NCBI RefSeq assembly: GCF_000247695.1
Contig: NW_004624776.1
Coordinates: 13,663,735 to 13,727,734 of the forward strand
From: Heterocephalus glaber
Lineage: Eukaryota > Chordata > Mammalia > Rodentia > Bathyergidae
Length of the DNA: 64,000 bases
Reading direction: 5' to 3'
Part shown: in pieces, positions 37,023 to 48,033 of the stretch
How positions within the stretch are numbered: position 1 is the first letter of the stretch
How the letters are laid out: each line of letters starts with the position of its first letter
Notes under the pieces: model-generated
The model's database searches: none
Seen by the model: the letters and a program-made list of their open reading frames with translations, nothing else
Told to the model about the DNA's origin: nothing
Made by a program: the position numbers and the translations under genes

Positions 37023-37974
37023 AAGATTCTAACTCCTGAGATGCTATTAAGTGTCCATGAGGGTGGGCACTTTAGACTTGATGAAAGTTGGAAGTTTCTA
37101 TCCCTGGACACTCTCCTATAGAAGCATCAGTGTTGTTAGGAGGAATCTGGGGTGGATGTTTTGAATTGGCTACTGTTAGAGTTTCAGTTGCTAGGCAGAG
37201 AAGGGTATCGGCAGATCAGCAGAGTAAAAAAGGTCAAAGAGACTCTGAGAAGTTCCCATTTGTGAGGAAGAACAGAATGCAGATGTCAGCTCTGTTTGCA
37301 AGGCTGAGAAATGGCCAGCCATGTGGGCAGAGAAAGCGGTCTCTGTAGAACACTTGGTTTGGTTTGGTTTTGAATTTAGATGCATTGTGATTCCCTGTGG
37401 AATGATGGAAACGAAAGGAAATTTAGAGACCGCTGGTCCCAATCTCTCATTTAACACATCAGAAGGTGAGGATTGTGTGGCGATCTGCCCAGGAAGTGCA
37501 CGTGGCTATCGATGGAGCTGGGGTTAGAGCCCAGCCCCTCTCTGCATCATTTTTCTCCTGAACCATCCTTCCTTCTTCTAATAAGATTAAAACCTCAACT
37601 CAGAAATATGTTTTATCTCATGAGCTTCCTAGGAAAATGTTTGGTTTTTCTAAAGGAACTAACAGTTACCAAGCACCTATACGTGCTAAGATGATACCAA
37701 GAGTCTTATATGGGCTCAAGTTTTGATTCTCTACCCAGTGCCAAGAGGGTGATACCGCTGTCTGTCCCTTGATTGAAGAGACAGTGAAAACTTAGCCAGG
37801 CCCAGTCACACTGGGAATCATGGAGGCGGGAGGCCAGGCCTTTAGGTCAAGCCTGGAAGATCCTGCAGAAATCCGTGTATCTGCAGGCCAGCTTTGGTTT
37901 CCTAAGGACTCGGTTTCTAGTTTTTTCTTCACCAAAAAAAGCATTGCATGTAAATATTAATAGTGGTTTCCAGG

Positions 37975-38061
37975 GCCAGGGATTTAGCTCAGTGGTTTTG
38001 CCGCCTGTTGCGCAAGCGCAAGGACCTGAGTTCAATCCCTGGTACCAAAAAAAAAAAAAAA
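37975..38061 (+). mobile_element. ID-type SINE, plus strand, youngest copy
   Basis: gccagggatttagctcagtg, gcgcaagcgcaaggacctga, gttcaatccctggtacc, pure A tail. A perfect 16-bp duplication aatagtggtttccagg (37959-37974 and 38062-38077). The perfect duplication and pure tail suggest recent insertion. Confidence 0.95.
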
Positions 38062-38469
38062 AATAGTGGTTTCCAGGCAAGCAGAAAAGATCTTTTGGAA
38101 CACAGATGCTTTTTAAAGAAAGATAAAAATCTGCTCCTCAGCTCCTCAGACTTATGAGATTTATGCTAAAGAGACAATAAACTCAACTTAGCCTTTGACA
38201 AGTCTTTGTAACAATACTAAAATAGACTTCATTTATAGGTGCTTCATGCAGATTTCATTGGTTATATAAAATAGAAATAAAATGAAACCTTCAGATATTA
38301 GCCTCTCATACTGTCTCTAAACATTTCCATAGTTTATAATAATATTCTTTTATTTTAAACATACTTGCTCATTGTTAAAAATATAGAGAATCTCAATAAA
38401 AATTCAAATAATAAAACCAAGTCTGCCTAATTTCCCACCACTCAGTGATACTTCCTTTAATATTTTGGT

Positions 38470-38795
38470 GTGTGTTTTCATTAACAGACTATTGTACTTC
38501 TTAAGAGCAGTTTTAGGTTTACAGAAAACTGAGTGGAAATTGCACTGTGTTCTGACAGTCTTCCCTCTGACCCCTCCTCCACACTAACACATTAGTGTGG
38601 CGCTTCATGTGTGTGTGTGTGTGTGTGAGTGGTACATTTAACAACCGACGGGTAGTACTGATACGTTACCATGAACTAAAGTCCACTCGCTCTGTGGTAC
38701 ATGCATGACATGTCCTCACCATTGTAGTACCACACAGAGTACATTCTCAATGGGTGAGAAGCATGCATCAAATCAGCTTTGGCTTTTCACTGGGT
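38470..38795 (-). mobile_element. Old L1M 3' fragment, antisense
   Basis: Antisense sequence with ttttaggtttacagaaaact, tcttccctctgacccctcct, catgacatgtcctcaccatt; a (TG)n run at 38608-38627 has grown inside. Confidence 0.6.
38608..38627. repeat. (TG)n microsatellite
   Basis: Ten TG units inside an old L1 fragment. Confidence 0.9.
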
Positions 38796-39759
38796 AATAT
38801 ACTTTTACACATTTTTTCATCTAAAAGTAGTGGGTATTGTTCTTTGACTATAAAAGTAATACATGTTTATAAAAATCGTGCTGGTACGTTATAACCAGCC
38901 AAAGGCATCACCTAAAAGACTACACTTTTTAAAAGGACACACTTATTTCATGAATTTCATCGGCTGTATAACAGGAGATAATTATGGAAGCAGTGGGGCA
39001 CAGAGCCTGGCACAGGAGGGTTGGCTTCCCCTTGGCGGTTTTCCCTTGCAGTAATGATGAGGCTTTTGGCGAAAGAAGGAAGGTGATCATTCTTTGAGTG
39101 AGTTCACTGAAACAGTGTGCCAAGGTTCCCTGGGGGCCCTGGGGAAACCGGTAGGTTGAGGAATCCTCCACCTTGCGCACTTTGCTTCAGAGCAAATGCA
39201 GCCACAGAGCCTTCGCCTGAAGTGAACTCCAGGCAGACAGGATGGCCCCCTCCAACCCTGGCCTGGGAGGGACTGGGAGGGGCTGGAGGTCCAGTCTGAG
39301 TGTAGGTGTTGAGGAGCGGCTGGGGTGTTGGTGAGTTGTGACTGGGGGGTCCGGGGCGGGACAGGGCAGGGGCAAGCTTGGGTGGTGGGCTGAGCGTGGG
39401 CTGTGGCTTTGGGAGGAGAGGGGTAGTTGAGCCCGAGGCGTGCCACAGAGTCGAGGGGAGGAGTCGTGCGGAGGGCGTGGCCTGAGGTGCCAGAAGCAGG
39501 GGCAGGAGTGTGGCCTGGGGGGAGGCACAGGCAGAGTGAGGTGTGTGAGTAGGGATGCGGGGGGCCTGAGGGAGCGAGGGTGTGGCCTAGGTAAGGGCGT
39601 GGCCTGGCGAACCAGGGACTGGTGGCTTGGCCAGGGAGCTGGTCTTGACCCGAGGTCGGGGTACGTTTGTGACCTGGGCCGGGGCGTGGCCTAAAGTGAG
39701 GGGGCGGGCCCGAGGGCTCAGTCTAGGGCCGGGGGCGTGGCCGGAGAACGGGCGGGTGC

Positions 39760-39904
39760 GCACGGGCCGGGAGTGTTCGCCGCGCTTTCTCGGGCGCCCA
39801 GCCCGCCGCCAGCCCGGGGCCGTGCTGCAGATTGCCGGCTAAGCTCGGGTCTCCCGACGTGGGAGCCGAGCTGTGGAGGCTGAGAAGAGCAAGGGCCGCG
39901 CGAG
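39760..39904 (+). other. Putative non-coding first exon of an unidentified gene
   Basis: The sequence downstream of the GC boxes (starting about gagtgttcgccgcgctttct) runs without a convincing Kozak ATG to a good donor, cgag|gtgagg, with GT at 39905-39906. The 5' boundary is a guess, because TATA-less promoters start at several sites. The exon would be 5' UTR; coding would begin downstream, beyond the assembly gap or in the small candidate exons further 3'. An alternative donor lies at 40081 (ctac|gtgagc). No gene identity can be given, because UTR sequence is poorly conserved and I do not recognise it. Confidence 0.45.
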
Positions 39905-40016
39905 GTGAGGCTGCGCCGGGTGGGTGGACCTGCTAGCTGGCGCCGGGCTCGGAGTGTTAGGTGGAAGCCGGGTGAGGGCTCGAGCCGGTCGATCTCCTTG
40001 GCCCTTGGAGAGCGTC

Positions 40017-40036
40017 CCGCCGCCGCCGCCGCCGCC
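40017..40036. repeat. Short (CCG)n triplet repeat
   Basis: Six perfect CCG units plus two bases lie just 3' of the putative first-exon donor, so probably in intron 1 or in an alternative longer first exon. Such runs are common in CpG islands. Confidence 0.8.
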
Positions 40037-40619
40037 TCCTCGCGGCGCGTGGAGCTGCTGGGCCGCTCACCTACTGCTACGTGAGCCCCTCTGTGCCCAC
40101 GCCTCGGGCCGGGGATCCCCGAAACCACCCACGTGCCGCCGGAGACACGGGTTGGAGGGGCCGGGGCGCCCGGGTCCCCCCCTCATGCACGGAGCCCTGC
40201 GGTGGGGCGACCCGTGCTGCATCTAGGGGGCTGGGAGAGGACGCGGTCAGAGGCCTTGGCTTAGAAAGCAAGTTTTCCCTCGGTCCTTACGGGACTGCAC
40301 GGGAGAAGGACTTCAGGACCCGCTTCCCGGCGTCTGTTCACCGGACGGAGTGAGCTGGCGGAGTTGGTCAGTCTTCTGCTCTGGAACTGAGTCGGGGAAG
40401 GGGTGTCGGAGCCCCGGGAAGGTGGAGCCAGCTCCGCTGTCGGTCTGGGGTACTCGGGGGACTGCTGGCCGGCAGGCCCCCCGCCTCACTGCAGTTAGAG
40501 AGCCGAAGAGCCCGAGCAAACTCCCCTCCTCCAAGGGCGCAAAAACGGCCCAAAGCAAAGGAAACGAGCCCGCGAAACTCCGGGTTAGTTGCTTCCCAGC
40601 CACGGATAATGATGCTGAT

Positions 40620-40994
40620 AAATTGAACAGTCATAGTTTGAGTTTATTCAGCACTTGTTACCATGGCTTCCCAAAGTCTTCTCAGCCTCCCGCCCCGGTT
40701 TCGTGCACCTCCCCTCTTCCTAGTGTTTTCTTCCCTGTTGATCCCTTCGGATCTCCCAGTTGTTTGCCCTCCTTTATTCCACTTGTTCACAGACACAGAA
40801 ATTTCACCCCATTTTCGATTTTGTTCTCTTTCCACTCCATTATTTTTTCTCCTTTCCTAGCAAACCTCCCCTTTCTCTTTCTGCCTACCTCCCCCCTCTT
40901 TCAAACTTCCTGGCTGCATTGTTCCCCGGGTGCCTGTTAATTCTGCACCCCACCGTGCGCGGCTGAACCTTGTTCTCTGCCCCTCCCCCCTCCT
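40620..40994. repeat. Pyrimidine-rich tract bordering the assembly gap
   Basis: The + strand here is strongly C/T biased (blocks such as cctcccctcttcc and cctcccccctcttt) and ends in ccctcccccctcct immediately before the Ns. Long frames read through this tract and the gap are artefacts of composition and of N translation. Confidence 0.7.
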
Positions 40995-41620
40995 NNNNNN
41001 NNNNNNNNNNNNNNNNNNNNNNNNNNNNNNNNNNNNNNNNNNNNNNNNNNNNNNNNNNNNNNNNNNNNNNNNNNNNNNNNNNNNNNNNNNNNNNNNNNNN
41101 NNNNNNNNNNNNNNNNNNNNNNNNNNNNNNNNNNNNNNNNNNNNNNNNNNNNNNNNNNNNNNNNNNNNNNNNNNNNNNNNNNNNNNNNNNNNNNNNNNNN
41201 NNNNNNNNNNNNNNNNNNNNNNNNNNNNNNNNNNNNNNNNNNNNNNNNNNNNNNNNNNNNNNNNNNNNNNNNNNNNNNNNNNNNNNNNNNNNNNNNNNNN
41301 NNNNNNNNNNNNNNNNNNNNNNNNNNNNNNNNNNNNNNNNNNNNNNNNNNNNNNNNNNNNNNNNNNNNNNNNNNNNNNNNNNNNNNNNNNNNNNNNNNNN
41401 NNNNNNNNNNNNNNNNNNNNNNNNNNNNNNNNNNNNNNNNNNNNNNNNNNNNNNNNNNNNNNNNNNNNNNNNNNNNNNNNNNNNNNNNNNNNNNNNNNNN
41501 NNNNNNNNNNNNNNNNNNNNNNNNNNNNNNNNNNNNNNNNNNNNNNNNNNNNNNNNNNNNNNNNNNNNNNNNNNNNNNNNNNNNNNNNNNNNNNNNNNNN
41601 NNNNNNNNNNNNNNNNNNNN
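40995..41620. other. Assembly gap (626 N)
   Basis: A run of N, flanked on the left by ccctcccccctcct and on the right by ccctcctccctcctccctg. Both flanks are the same C/T-rich motif, so the missing sequence is probably an expanded polypyrimidine/polypurine repeat that sequencing failed to cross. The true length may differ from 626. Confidence 1.
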
Positions 41621-41804
41621 CCCTCCTCCCTCCTCCCTGATCTGTGCTCCTGTGCTTGGGCGGGTTTCTTCCTTCGTTCCTTGCTATTTCTTCTACAGGT
41701 GCTTTCTTCCCTTTTACCTGCTTCTCCCTGACAAGCGCTTTCCCTAGCTGCAGCCTCCCTCGACCTCACCGCATACCTGGCCTCGGGTCCCTTCCTGGCT
41801 TTTT

Positions 41805-41910
41805 TTGTTTGTTTGGTTGGGTTTTTTCGGTACTGGGGATCGAACTGCGGAGCTTGCACTTTCGAGGCTGGAGGCAGGCAGCGGAACCACTGAGCTGAAT
41901 CCCCGGCCCT
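41805..41910 (-). mobile_element. ID-type SINE (tRNA-derived), minus strand
   Basis: The reverse complement of an ID element: T-rich start (the A-rich tail), then ggtactggggatcgaact (B-box side), then ccactgagctgaatccccgg (A-box side). It is bounded by a perfect 15-bp target duplication (ccttcctggcttttt at 41790-41804 and 41911-41925). It lies about 40 bp upstream of a candidate splice acceptor. Confidence 0.9.
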
Positions 41911-41950
41911 CCTTCCTGGCTTTTTACAGTCCCTCAACATTACTTTCCAG

Positions 41951-42005
41951 TCAGCCCTCCATTGCCTCGCAGACATCTGTATTGCAGAATGTCTGGGAGA
42001 AGAGG
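41951..42005 (+). other. Candidate small exon with an ATG (uncertain)
   Basis: The upstream sequence offers two AG acceptors after pyrimidine-rich DNA (ctttttacag ending at 41929, and tactttccag ending at 41950). The 3' side is a good donor, agagg|gtaagc. An ATG at 41989 would start M-S-G-R-R and end in phase 2 at the donor. This position, about 2 kb 3' of the CpG island, is plausible for a second exon of the gene starting there. I do not recognise the protein; without conservation or transcript data it stays a splice-signal prediction. Confidence 0.25.
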
Positions 42006-42109
42006 GTAAGCTGGGGCAGCTGCCTTTCCCGGGGTGCCTGGGTCTCAGAATCTCCGCATCTGCCACTGTCTTGGTTTCTATCAATATTAATTAATGTGAC
42101 TATTCAGAA

Positions 42110-42250
42110 GTGTTTGTCAAACACTAGCTAGCACTGTTCTAAGGCCTTGTGTGCATTAATATTCATTTTAAATCCTCGTATCCCTGTAATGCAGAATCTA
42201 TTATTGTCCCATTTTACAGATGAGAAAGGAGGGAGTCAGACCAAGTAGGC
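42110..42250 (-). repeat. MIR/MIR3 fragment, antisense
   Basis: actagctagcactgttctaa and cccattttacagatgagaaa. It lies in the probable intron of the CpG-island gene. Confidence 0.65.
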
Positions 42251-45060
42251 AGTAAACTGAGTTTCTCCTGCTTTTCTTTCTGCTGTGTGGTGATAGGAGG
42301 CATACATCTTCCATGCCACTGAACCTCTTGAATTCAGACCTGTCTGGAGTCCAGCTGTGAAAATGAGGTCATGATTTGACATGTTGTGTTTAGTCTGCAG
42401 TGTACACCAGTTGAGGGCACAAATTCTGGGCCCATAGAACAGCGTATGGGGAAACTGAATGCCTGGTGACCTTCAGAAAGTCTGGGGATGGTGTTGGGCT
42501 ATCGATTCTGCTTCCCTGTCTACTGCAGGAAGCCAGGAAGAAAGTAGCGTATAAAAGACCATTGCCAGCCAAGTCCTGGGCATTGAAAGTTTGGTTTCAC
42601 TTTAACTGGATGGACCTTGGGGTCCCTGAGAGCTGAGTGATTTTATAAGTCTTGTTTATTTGTTTTCTTGTGTAACCTTGAGGCCTTGATCAAATATTTC
42701 CTTGTTAGTCCTCACTTTCCTAATAGTTGGAGGCTAGTATTTGTGAACAGATACTCTTACAGATACGGAAGTAGAGTGTTGGTGAAGTTCCACACTTGGA
42801 TACCTGGAAGGAACCTTCCACTCCACAGCCAAGGAAACAATGGCCTACAGAGAGAAATGAAAGGACATATCTAAGGGAAGAAACCAAACAGTAGATCCCA
42901 TAGCCTCAGGACCCTGGTCTTTGGACTGTGCCCAGTCCATGTTGAAAGCAACATGAACTGTCTTTCCTTTTATTTTTTGAGCTAAGAAGCATCAGAATGA
43001 TTTACTTAGAGTAGAAATCATCAGTGGTTTTCTTTCTCTTTTTTTTTGCCTGAAAGCTTAACATTTAAAAAATGTTTGCTTTTCAGACATGTAATGGCAT
43101 AATTGGGATCATAACATCATAGACATATACATTCAGATGTTTTGGGAAGAACTGTTATTTCCAAAACACCAAAAAGGAACACCAAAAGAACATGGCTCTC
43201 TGGAGGCAAACCATATGGTAATAATAATTTGAAAATCAGTGACTGGAATGTTTACTTCTTTTTCCCTCTGCAGGGGAAATACATGAATACAAAGTGGGTA
43301 CGTGATTTTTCTCTGTCACAGATCAAACAGCAGTGAGGAGGAGAGCTAGTCTAAGACAGAGGCAGGGGACTGTTCCTTCTGTTGGCCTCTGTCTGCCTCT
43401 GCCCTTCTCTGGGCTCTTGCCTGAACCATCCACAATGATTCCCAGCGCTGTCAGGGAGACTCGAGAATGCCATTTGCCCATGGTGCCCAGCTCCTTCCAG
43501 ATCAGCCTTTCTAAACAGAATTAAATCCTGCTGTCATGACTTCACAGTTCTCTTAGACGTCTAGAATGCAGCGGGTAGCCTCTGGTTCAGATGAGGGTCG
43601 TTGTAATTGAGCACTGTTCCTAAGTGGCATAGAAGTCCAGAGAGACACTCAAGCCAAAGCCCTGTCATCAGCAAGACTGAGGCTTGAGAGCAGGGCTGCC
43701 TGGTTTAGGATATCCCTGTGCATCCTTCTATGTATGGGTCCCTGTAACCTGTGAATCCCCGAGCAGGAAATCATCTGAGCCCTTTATAAGGTAGATGATT
43801 TTTGCTTGCTGAGCGGAAGAAAGAGCCCACGAGGAGAGAGCAAGACCCTTGAGCCTGAGGGCCCAGCAGAGCTGCAGGTCCTTTCCTGGCCCTCTCCCAG
43901 GTATAGATGTTGCTCTCTGTGCCATGTGAACCCTGGGGAGCTGTGGCTTGCTGCAGAATGCAGAGAATGGTGTGTGTCCTTTCCACTTGGTTCTGGGAAT
44001 TTGCTGTGATTCAGATGGCAACATTGGTGGATACAAGTAATAACCCATCTCGTGGTCTTGCTGTTAGGACATCATCTCACCTAACCAGGACCTCCAAGGA
44101 CTCAATTTCCTGGTCAGGAAACACTTCTCTTTCCCTGGTGCAGGGGCCCTCAGTGTCTGTGTGGAACATGTGTAGCTGATACATGGTAATTTCAAGGACC
44201 TTATGTCTGCCTCAAAATATCTCCCACTCACTTGTACCTCATTTTCTGGAGTCAGCCACAGGACTGGGGAATTCAAAGAGGATTCTGGGACAGGGAAGAA
44301 CTAGCCTGTCCCCTTATCCTCTGTTAACATGGAGACAGTTTCCCAAGACGAGCAAGCTGTCCCTGGGGAAAAACAGAACACAGGCCTGCAGTGGCCAGAC
44401 TGGAGTGTTTCAGTGGGTCTCTAGCCCTATAGGGCTATCTTGGCTATCTTTTATGTGCCAAGGCTGTGTGCAAGATGGGAAATCCGTAGTTGGAAATAGC
44501 CCCCACTTTCATGATGAGTTCATGCATTCTTGTCTAGTGGGAGTGGTGGATGTACAGAAAGCTAAGTAGTGAGAAGTACAGTCAGTGTAGCAGTCAGCTT
44601 CTGCTAGGGATGTTAACCGAGTAGGTGCGAGTTTTAAGACCCAAGAAAGCTTCCTAGAGGAGGAAAGAGAGCAGGCAAGTAAAATGCTGACAGTGGAGAC
44701 ATTCCAGCTTCTGGAGACTGCATAAGCAGAGGTGGGAGACAGACTCCTGCTTGGTGATGCCAGGACCCTCAACAGTTCCCTATGGCTGCACCTCCCGGCT
44801 TGTCATCGTGACCAAGTCTGTGTACCAAAGGCATGATTCTAGCATTGACACCTAGGAAGGTCTCGTTAGAAGACCAAACTCTTGGGCTCCTTCTCCCACC
44901 CCAGATGTACTGTTTTAGAAATGCTGAGGGTGCATCCCAGCAATCTGAGCTTTGAAAAGCTTCCAGGGTGATCTTCATGCACAGCAACGCCCGAGAGACA
45001 CTGTTCCAGAGCTCCTGGTTTCAAGAGGTCGTAGTATCTTTGTACTTTTTAACCATTTTT
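42251..45060. other. Probable intronic sequence, few repeats
   Basis: Downstream of the CpG island on the + strand. Contains the weak microexon candidate at 43274, and several chance frames (for example 44183-44569, 128 residues) without good splice borders. Confidence 0.4.
43274..43297 (+). other. Candidate 24-bp microexon (weak)
   Basis: A strong pyrimidine tract and acceptor (tctttttccctctgcag) is followed after 24 bases by tgg|gtacgtg, a plausible donor. The 24 bp contain an ATG (43283) followed by N-T-K-W. A longer exon using another donor, or no exon at all, is equally possible. Confidence 0.15.
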
Positions 45061-45061
45061 T

Positions 45062-45124
45062 TGTGGTGCTGAAACTTCGCACATTCTAGGCAAGCGATGT
45101 ACCGTGAGGCCACACCCCAGCTCC
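45062..45124 (-). mobile_element. Old ID-like SINE fragment, minus strand
   Basis: gtggtgctgaaacttcgcac and gtgaggccacaccccagctc keep the antisense ID outline but are heavily diverged. Confidence 0.5.
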
Positions 45125-45459
45125 TGAATAACTATTCTTCTTGCCACAGGAACAGCTGTGCAGAGAACCGCAACCTTGTTGGGAAGGGCATGTTTCCCCT
45201 CAAGTTGACAGCCACCCACATTTCACGCCTGACTCTTCTCCAGGGTGCATCCTCAGTCATTTGCTCACCCTGGTTCATGTCACTGCATCCTAAAGTTCTC
45301 CCTTATTTCTATACTGCCTCCTGCTGCCACAGTTTCTTTGTGTTTAGCAATCATCTGGCAGCCAGGGTTGTGTCTGCTGTTTACCAACTGTGTGACCTTT
45401 TGAAAGTCTTAGCTTCTCCATGCCTTAGTCACCATATCTGAAAAATATAGATACTTCCT

Positions 45460-45745
45460 GTCAGTCTGTTCCTATAACAGACTGGGTGATTTATAAAGTG
45501 CCAGAGGCTGGGAGGGTCAAGGCCAAGACCCAGCTATTCGATGCCTGGTGAGGGCCTTCTTGCTTTGTCCACCCATGGTAGAAGAGCTGGAAGAGTCAGT
45601 GGCTCTCCGAAGTCTCTGATAAGGGCCTTAATCACATTCACCAAAGTGGAGGCCCCATGGCTTCATTATTTCCCTAAAGGCCTCACTGCCGTCACCTTGG
45701 GGTTTACGTTCCAATTAGAAACTTTGGAGGGACACATACATTGAA
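45460..45745 (-). mobile_element. MaLR (MST-like) LTR
   Basis: Antisense: gtcagtctgttcctataaca, gactgggtgatttataaagt, gatgcctggtgagggccttc, ending ggagggacacataca. Confidence 0.65.
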
Positions 45746-46668
45746 GCTAGGTGAGACAGATGAGGGCCACCTGACTCTCACCTTTGCCCTGTGCCAGCCG
45801 GAGGGGTGGTGTGGGGCTGACGGACAGCTGCCAGGCCCCTGTCGCTTGCTTCCCTTTGCTGGCCCTCAGCCCGCCACCAAGGATGGACTGGGACAACTTG
45901 CCTCAGTGTCTTTCTGGGTTACTGCAGCCTTCTCCGTGCTGCTCCGGCTGGACGCGCAGTGTGGCTGTCAGCCGTGGCACTTCTCCTGCAATCCTCCCCA
46001 CTCCAGACCCTGCTGCCTCTTTGAAGAAGCAGCAGGGAAAACCACCTCTAACATGACAGAGGTCAGGGAGGGATCCCAGCGCATTATTACCATCCCAACT
46101 TGCCAAGCTCCAGTCTACTGTGATTAACACCTAGCCCTTCTGAAGATTCCCCAGTTTCAGCCCTGCCGTCTTTCACAGAGATGTGAGAGCTGTTTGTCGA
46201 AGAGCAGTGTCACAGCTTTCCACAGAACTGCCAGCATCCTGGATACCCTGCACCCACTCCAGAAGGTGTCTACCCTGACTGCAGCAGGCTTGAATTTAAG
46301 CAGTAGAATTGAATTTGAATCCATCAGCAGATTTAGATCAGAAGGCTTAAGTTTAGATCAGTTCAGACCAATCAGCACATCCTGATTTAGGCCTCTCATG
46401 GACCTGCTGTGGCTGTCTAAGCAGCATTCCTCTCATATTCCTGAGGTTGGTCTAGGAGCACTTGCTCTAGTGTGCTGACCCTCCTGTGCTGCAGCACAGG
46501 TCCTGTGGGAACAATGCCTCGCTGCAGTGGTTGTGTAAATCTGCTTGTGATTTATTCCTTGGGTAGTATGGGCTCAGAAGGTCCTTGAGATTCTTATTCT
46601 GGGTAGTGAGGACAGAGTGGTTGCTTTAGAAGAAAAAGTTGTAAACACCAGGGTCTCTTAGCCCTGAA

Positions 46669-46905
46669 GAGCTCTCAGAGACCAGCAGCTGATGAAGATC
46701 AGAGACAGAGACCAGCAGCTGATGAAGATCAGAGACAGAGACCGGCAACTGGCAGAATTGACTAATAGCATCTGGTACAAGCTAGTGTTAAATAGAGACA
46801 GCCAGTGGCAGCAAAGACCAGCAACTGGTGGTGCTAAGTGATGGCATCCTGCGTTAATTGGTGTTGACCAGTGGCATGAGGGCCACTAGCAGAGTTACAT
46901 TTTGC
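46669..46905 (+). repeat. Local minisatellite-like repeat
   Basis: Two identical 30-bp units (46681-46710, 46711-46740; each starting accagcagctgatgaagatc) are followed by decayed, longer-period copies beginning accggcaactgg (46741) and accagcaactgg (about 46818). Confidence 0.8.
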
Positions 46906-47877
46906 CGATTCATGATTTCTGTCTGAACCAAGGAAAAGAACCCTCAGGTGGTAGGTGGCAGGAGTACCCATCTCTCAGATAAGAGGTTCAGAAGCTTTGC
47001 TGCATGTTGGAATTGTTGGGGTTAGGGAATGTGTTTGAAAAAAATTTATGTTTGTTCCCCTCCACCTAAAGTTGTGACTGGGTTTGGGACATAGCCTAGG
47101 ACTGGGATGTTTGAGAATGTCCCACATGCAGTTAAGTTTGGGGGCCATTGTCACAGGCTGTTGTGAGGATTAAATGGGTTGATTTTGAAAAGTGCTTAGA
47201 GAAGAGTGTGCATGACACATAGGAAGTGCTGAAGCCATATCTGGTGATGGAGCCTGTGATGGAGGCAGCAGTAGCAGTGGCACCAATGCAGTTGTGAAAT
47301 GAATATTTGTTCCATGTTGAACAATTTGCAGATTTCTTGGTGGCCTTCTGTTGTGTTCTTAGAACTGGGAAGTAAAATAGCAGCAATGCTGTAGATCTCC
47401 ACATCTAATTCTCTGAGCATCATCTAGGGGCAAAGATTCAGAAGACAATGCTGTGAACAGAGAATAAGGACATAAGCAATATCATGCTTTGCAGCATGGA
47501 TGAGAATGTTCATGTGCATCAGATGCCCTGAGATTCTGTACCTTCCCTAATTGGTCATTCGTAACTGCCATTTTCAAACACATACAATCCCTCTCTAGAC
47601 TTAGCCTCTCTTTGGCAACTGATCTGTCTTCTAGGATTTAAATGTCATTGTGTTATTAATTATATATTTCTAAACATTATTTGAAAAGTATATAATTTTT
47701 TTTTGCATATCTTAGCCTGTCATGCATAGTCATTCTATCTTCTTTAATTGTTTTATGAAGCAAATGTTGATGAGCACCTGTTTTGGACCAGACACTAAAT
47801 TAGCAATTTTATCCCTTTTGATGTGGATAGGACAGCATATTTTTATCTATCAGCATGGAAAAATTATCTCTATTCTT

Positions 47878-47956
47878 TTTTTTTTTTCTGCAGTTCGGGG
47901 TATGAAACCCGTGCATGCTAGGCACACTCTGCCACCAAACTGCATCCCCAGCCCTT
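47878..47956 (-). mobile_element. Old ID-like SINE, minus strand
   Basis: T-rich tail, gttcggggtatgaaacccgt, gctaggcacactctgccacc, gcatccccagccct. Confidence 0.65.
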
Positions 47957-48033
47957 TCTTTTGATTTTGATTTATATTGGTAGCTTTTTAAATATCTGTC
48001 CTTTGTGGTGATATAATTAGCCAGATTTTAATA

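Larger units (their letters stand above)
39350..40620 (+). promoter_or_regulatory. CpG island with TATA-less promoter
   Basis: This is the only long stretch dense in CpG and G+C; both flanks fall back to AT-rich, CpG-poor DNA. It contains GC boxes (ggggcgggcc at 39701-39710), six GGGYGTGGCC-type KLF/Sp-like motifs between 39473 and 39742, a short (CCG)n run at 40017-40036, and no TATA box near the probable start. This is the normal architecture of a dispersed-initiation housekeeping promoter. The + orientation is inferred from the splice donor at 39905 (cgag|gtgagg) downstream of the GC boxes. A divergent minus-strand transcript cannot be excluded. The gene is not recognised. Confidence 0.85.

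Noticed and set aside
36347..38061. tRNA genes at the ID elements
   Set aside because: A and B boxes are present, but the elements lack a cloverleaf, end in A tails and have target duplications, so they are SINEs, not functional tRNA genes.
40885..42084. 399-residue minus-strand frame, and 236/253-residue plus-strand frames
   Set aside because: Most of their length is translated N from the assembly gap; the rest is low-complexity polypyrimidine DNA and a SINE.
45741..46127. 128-residue plus-strand frame
   Set aside because: Cys/Pro-rich, starts at the edge of a MaLR LTR, overlapping alternative frames are equally open; no motif.
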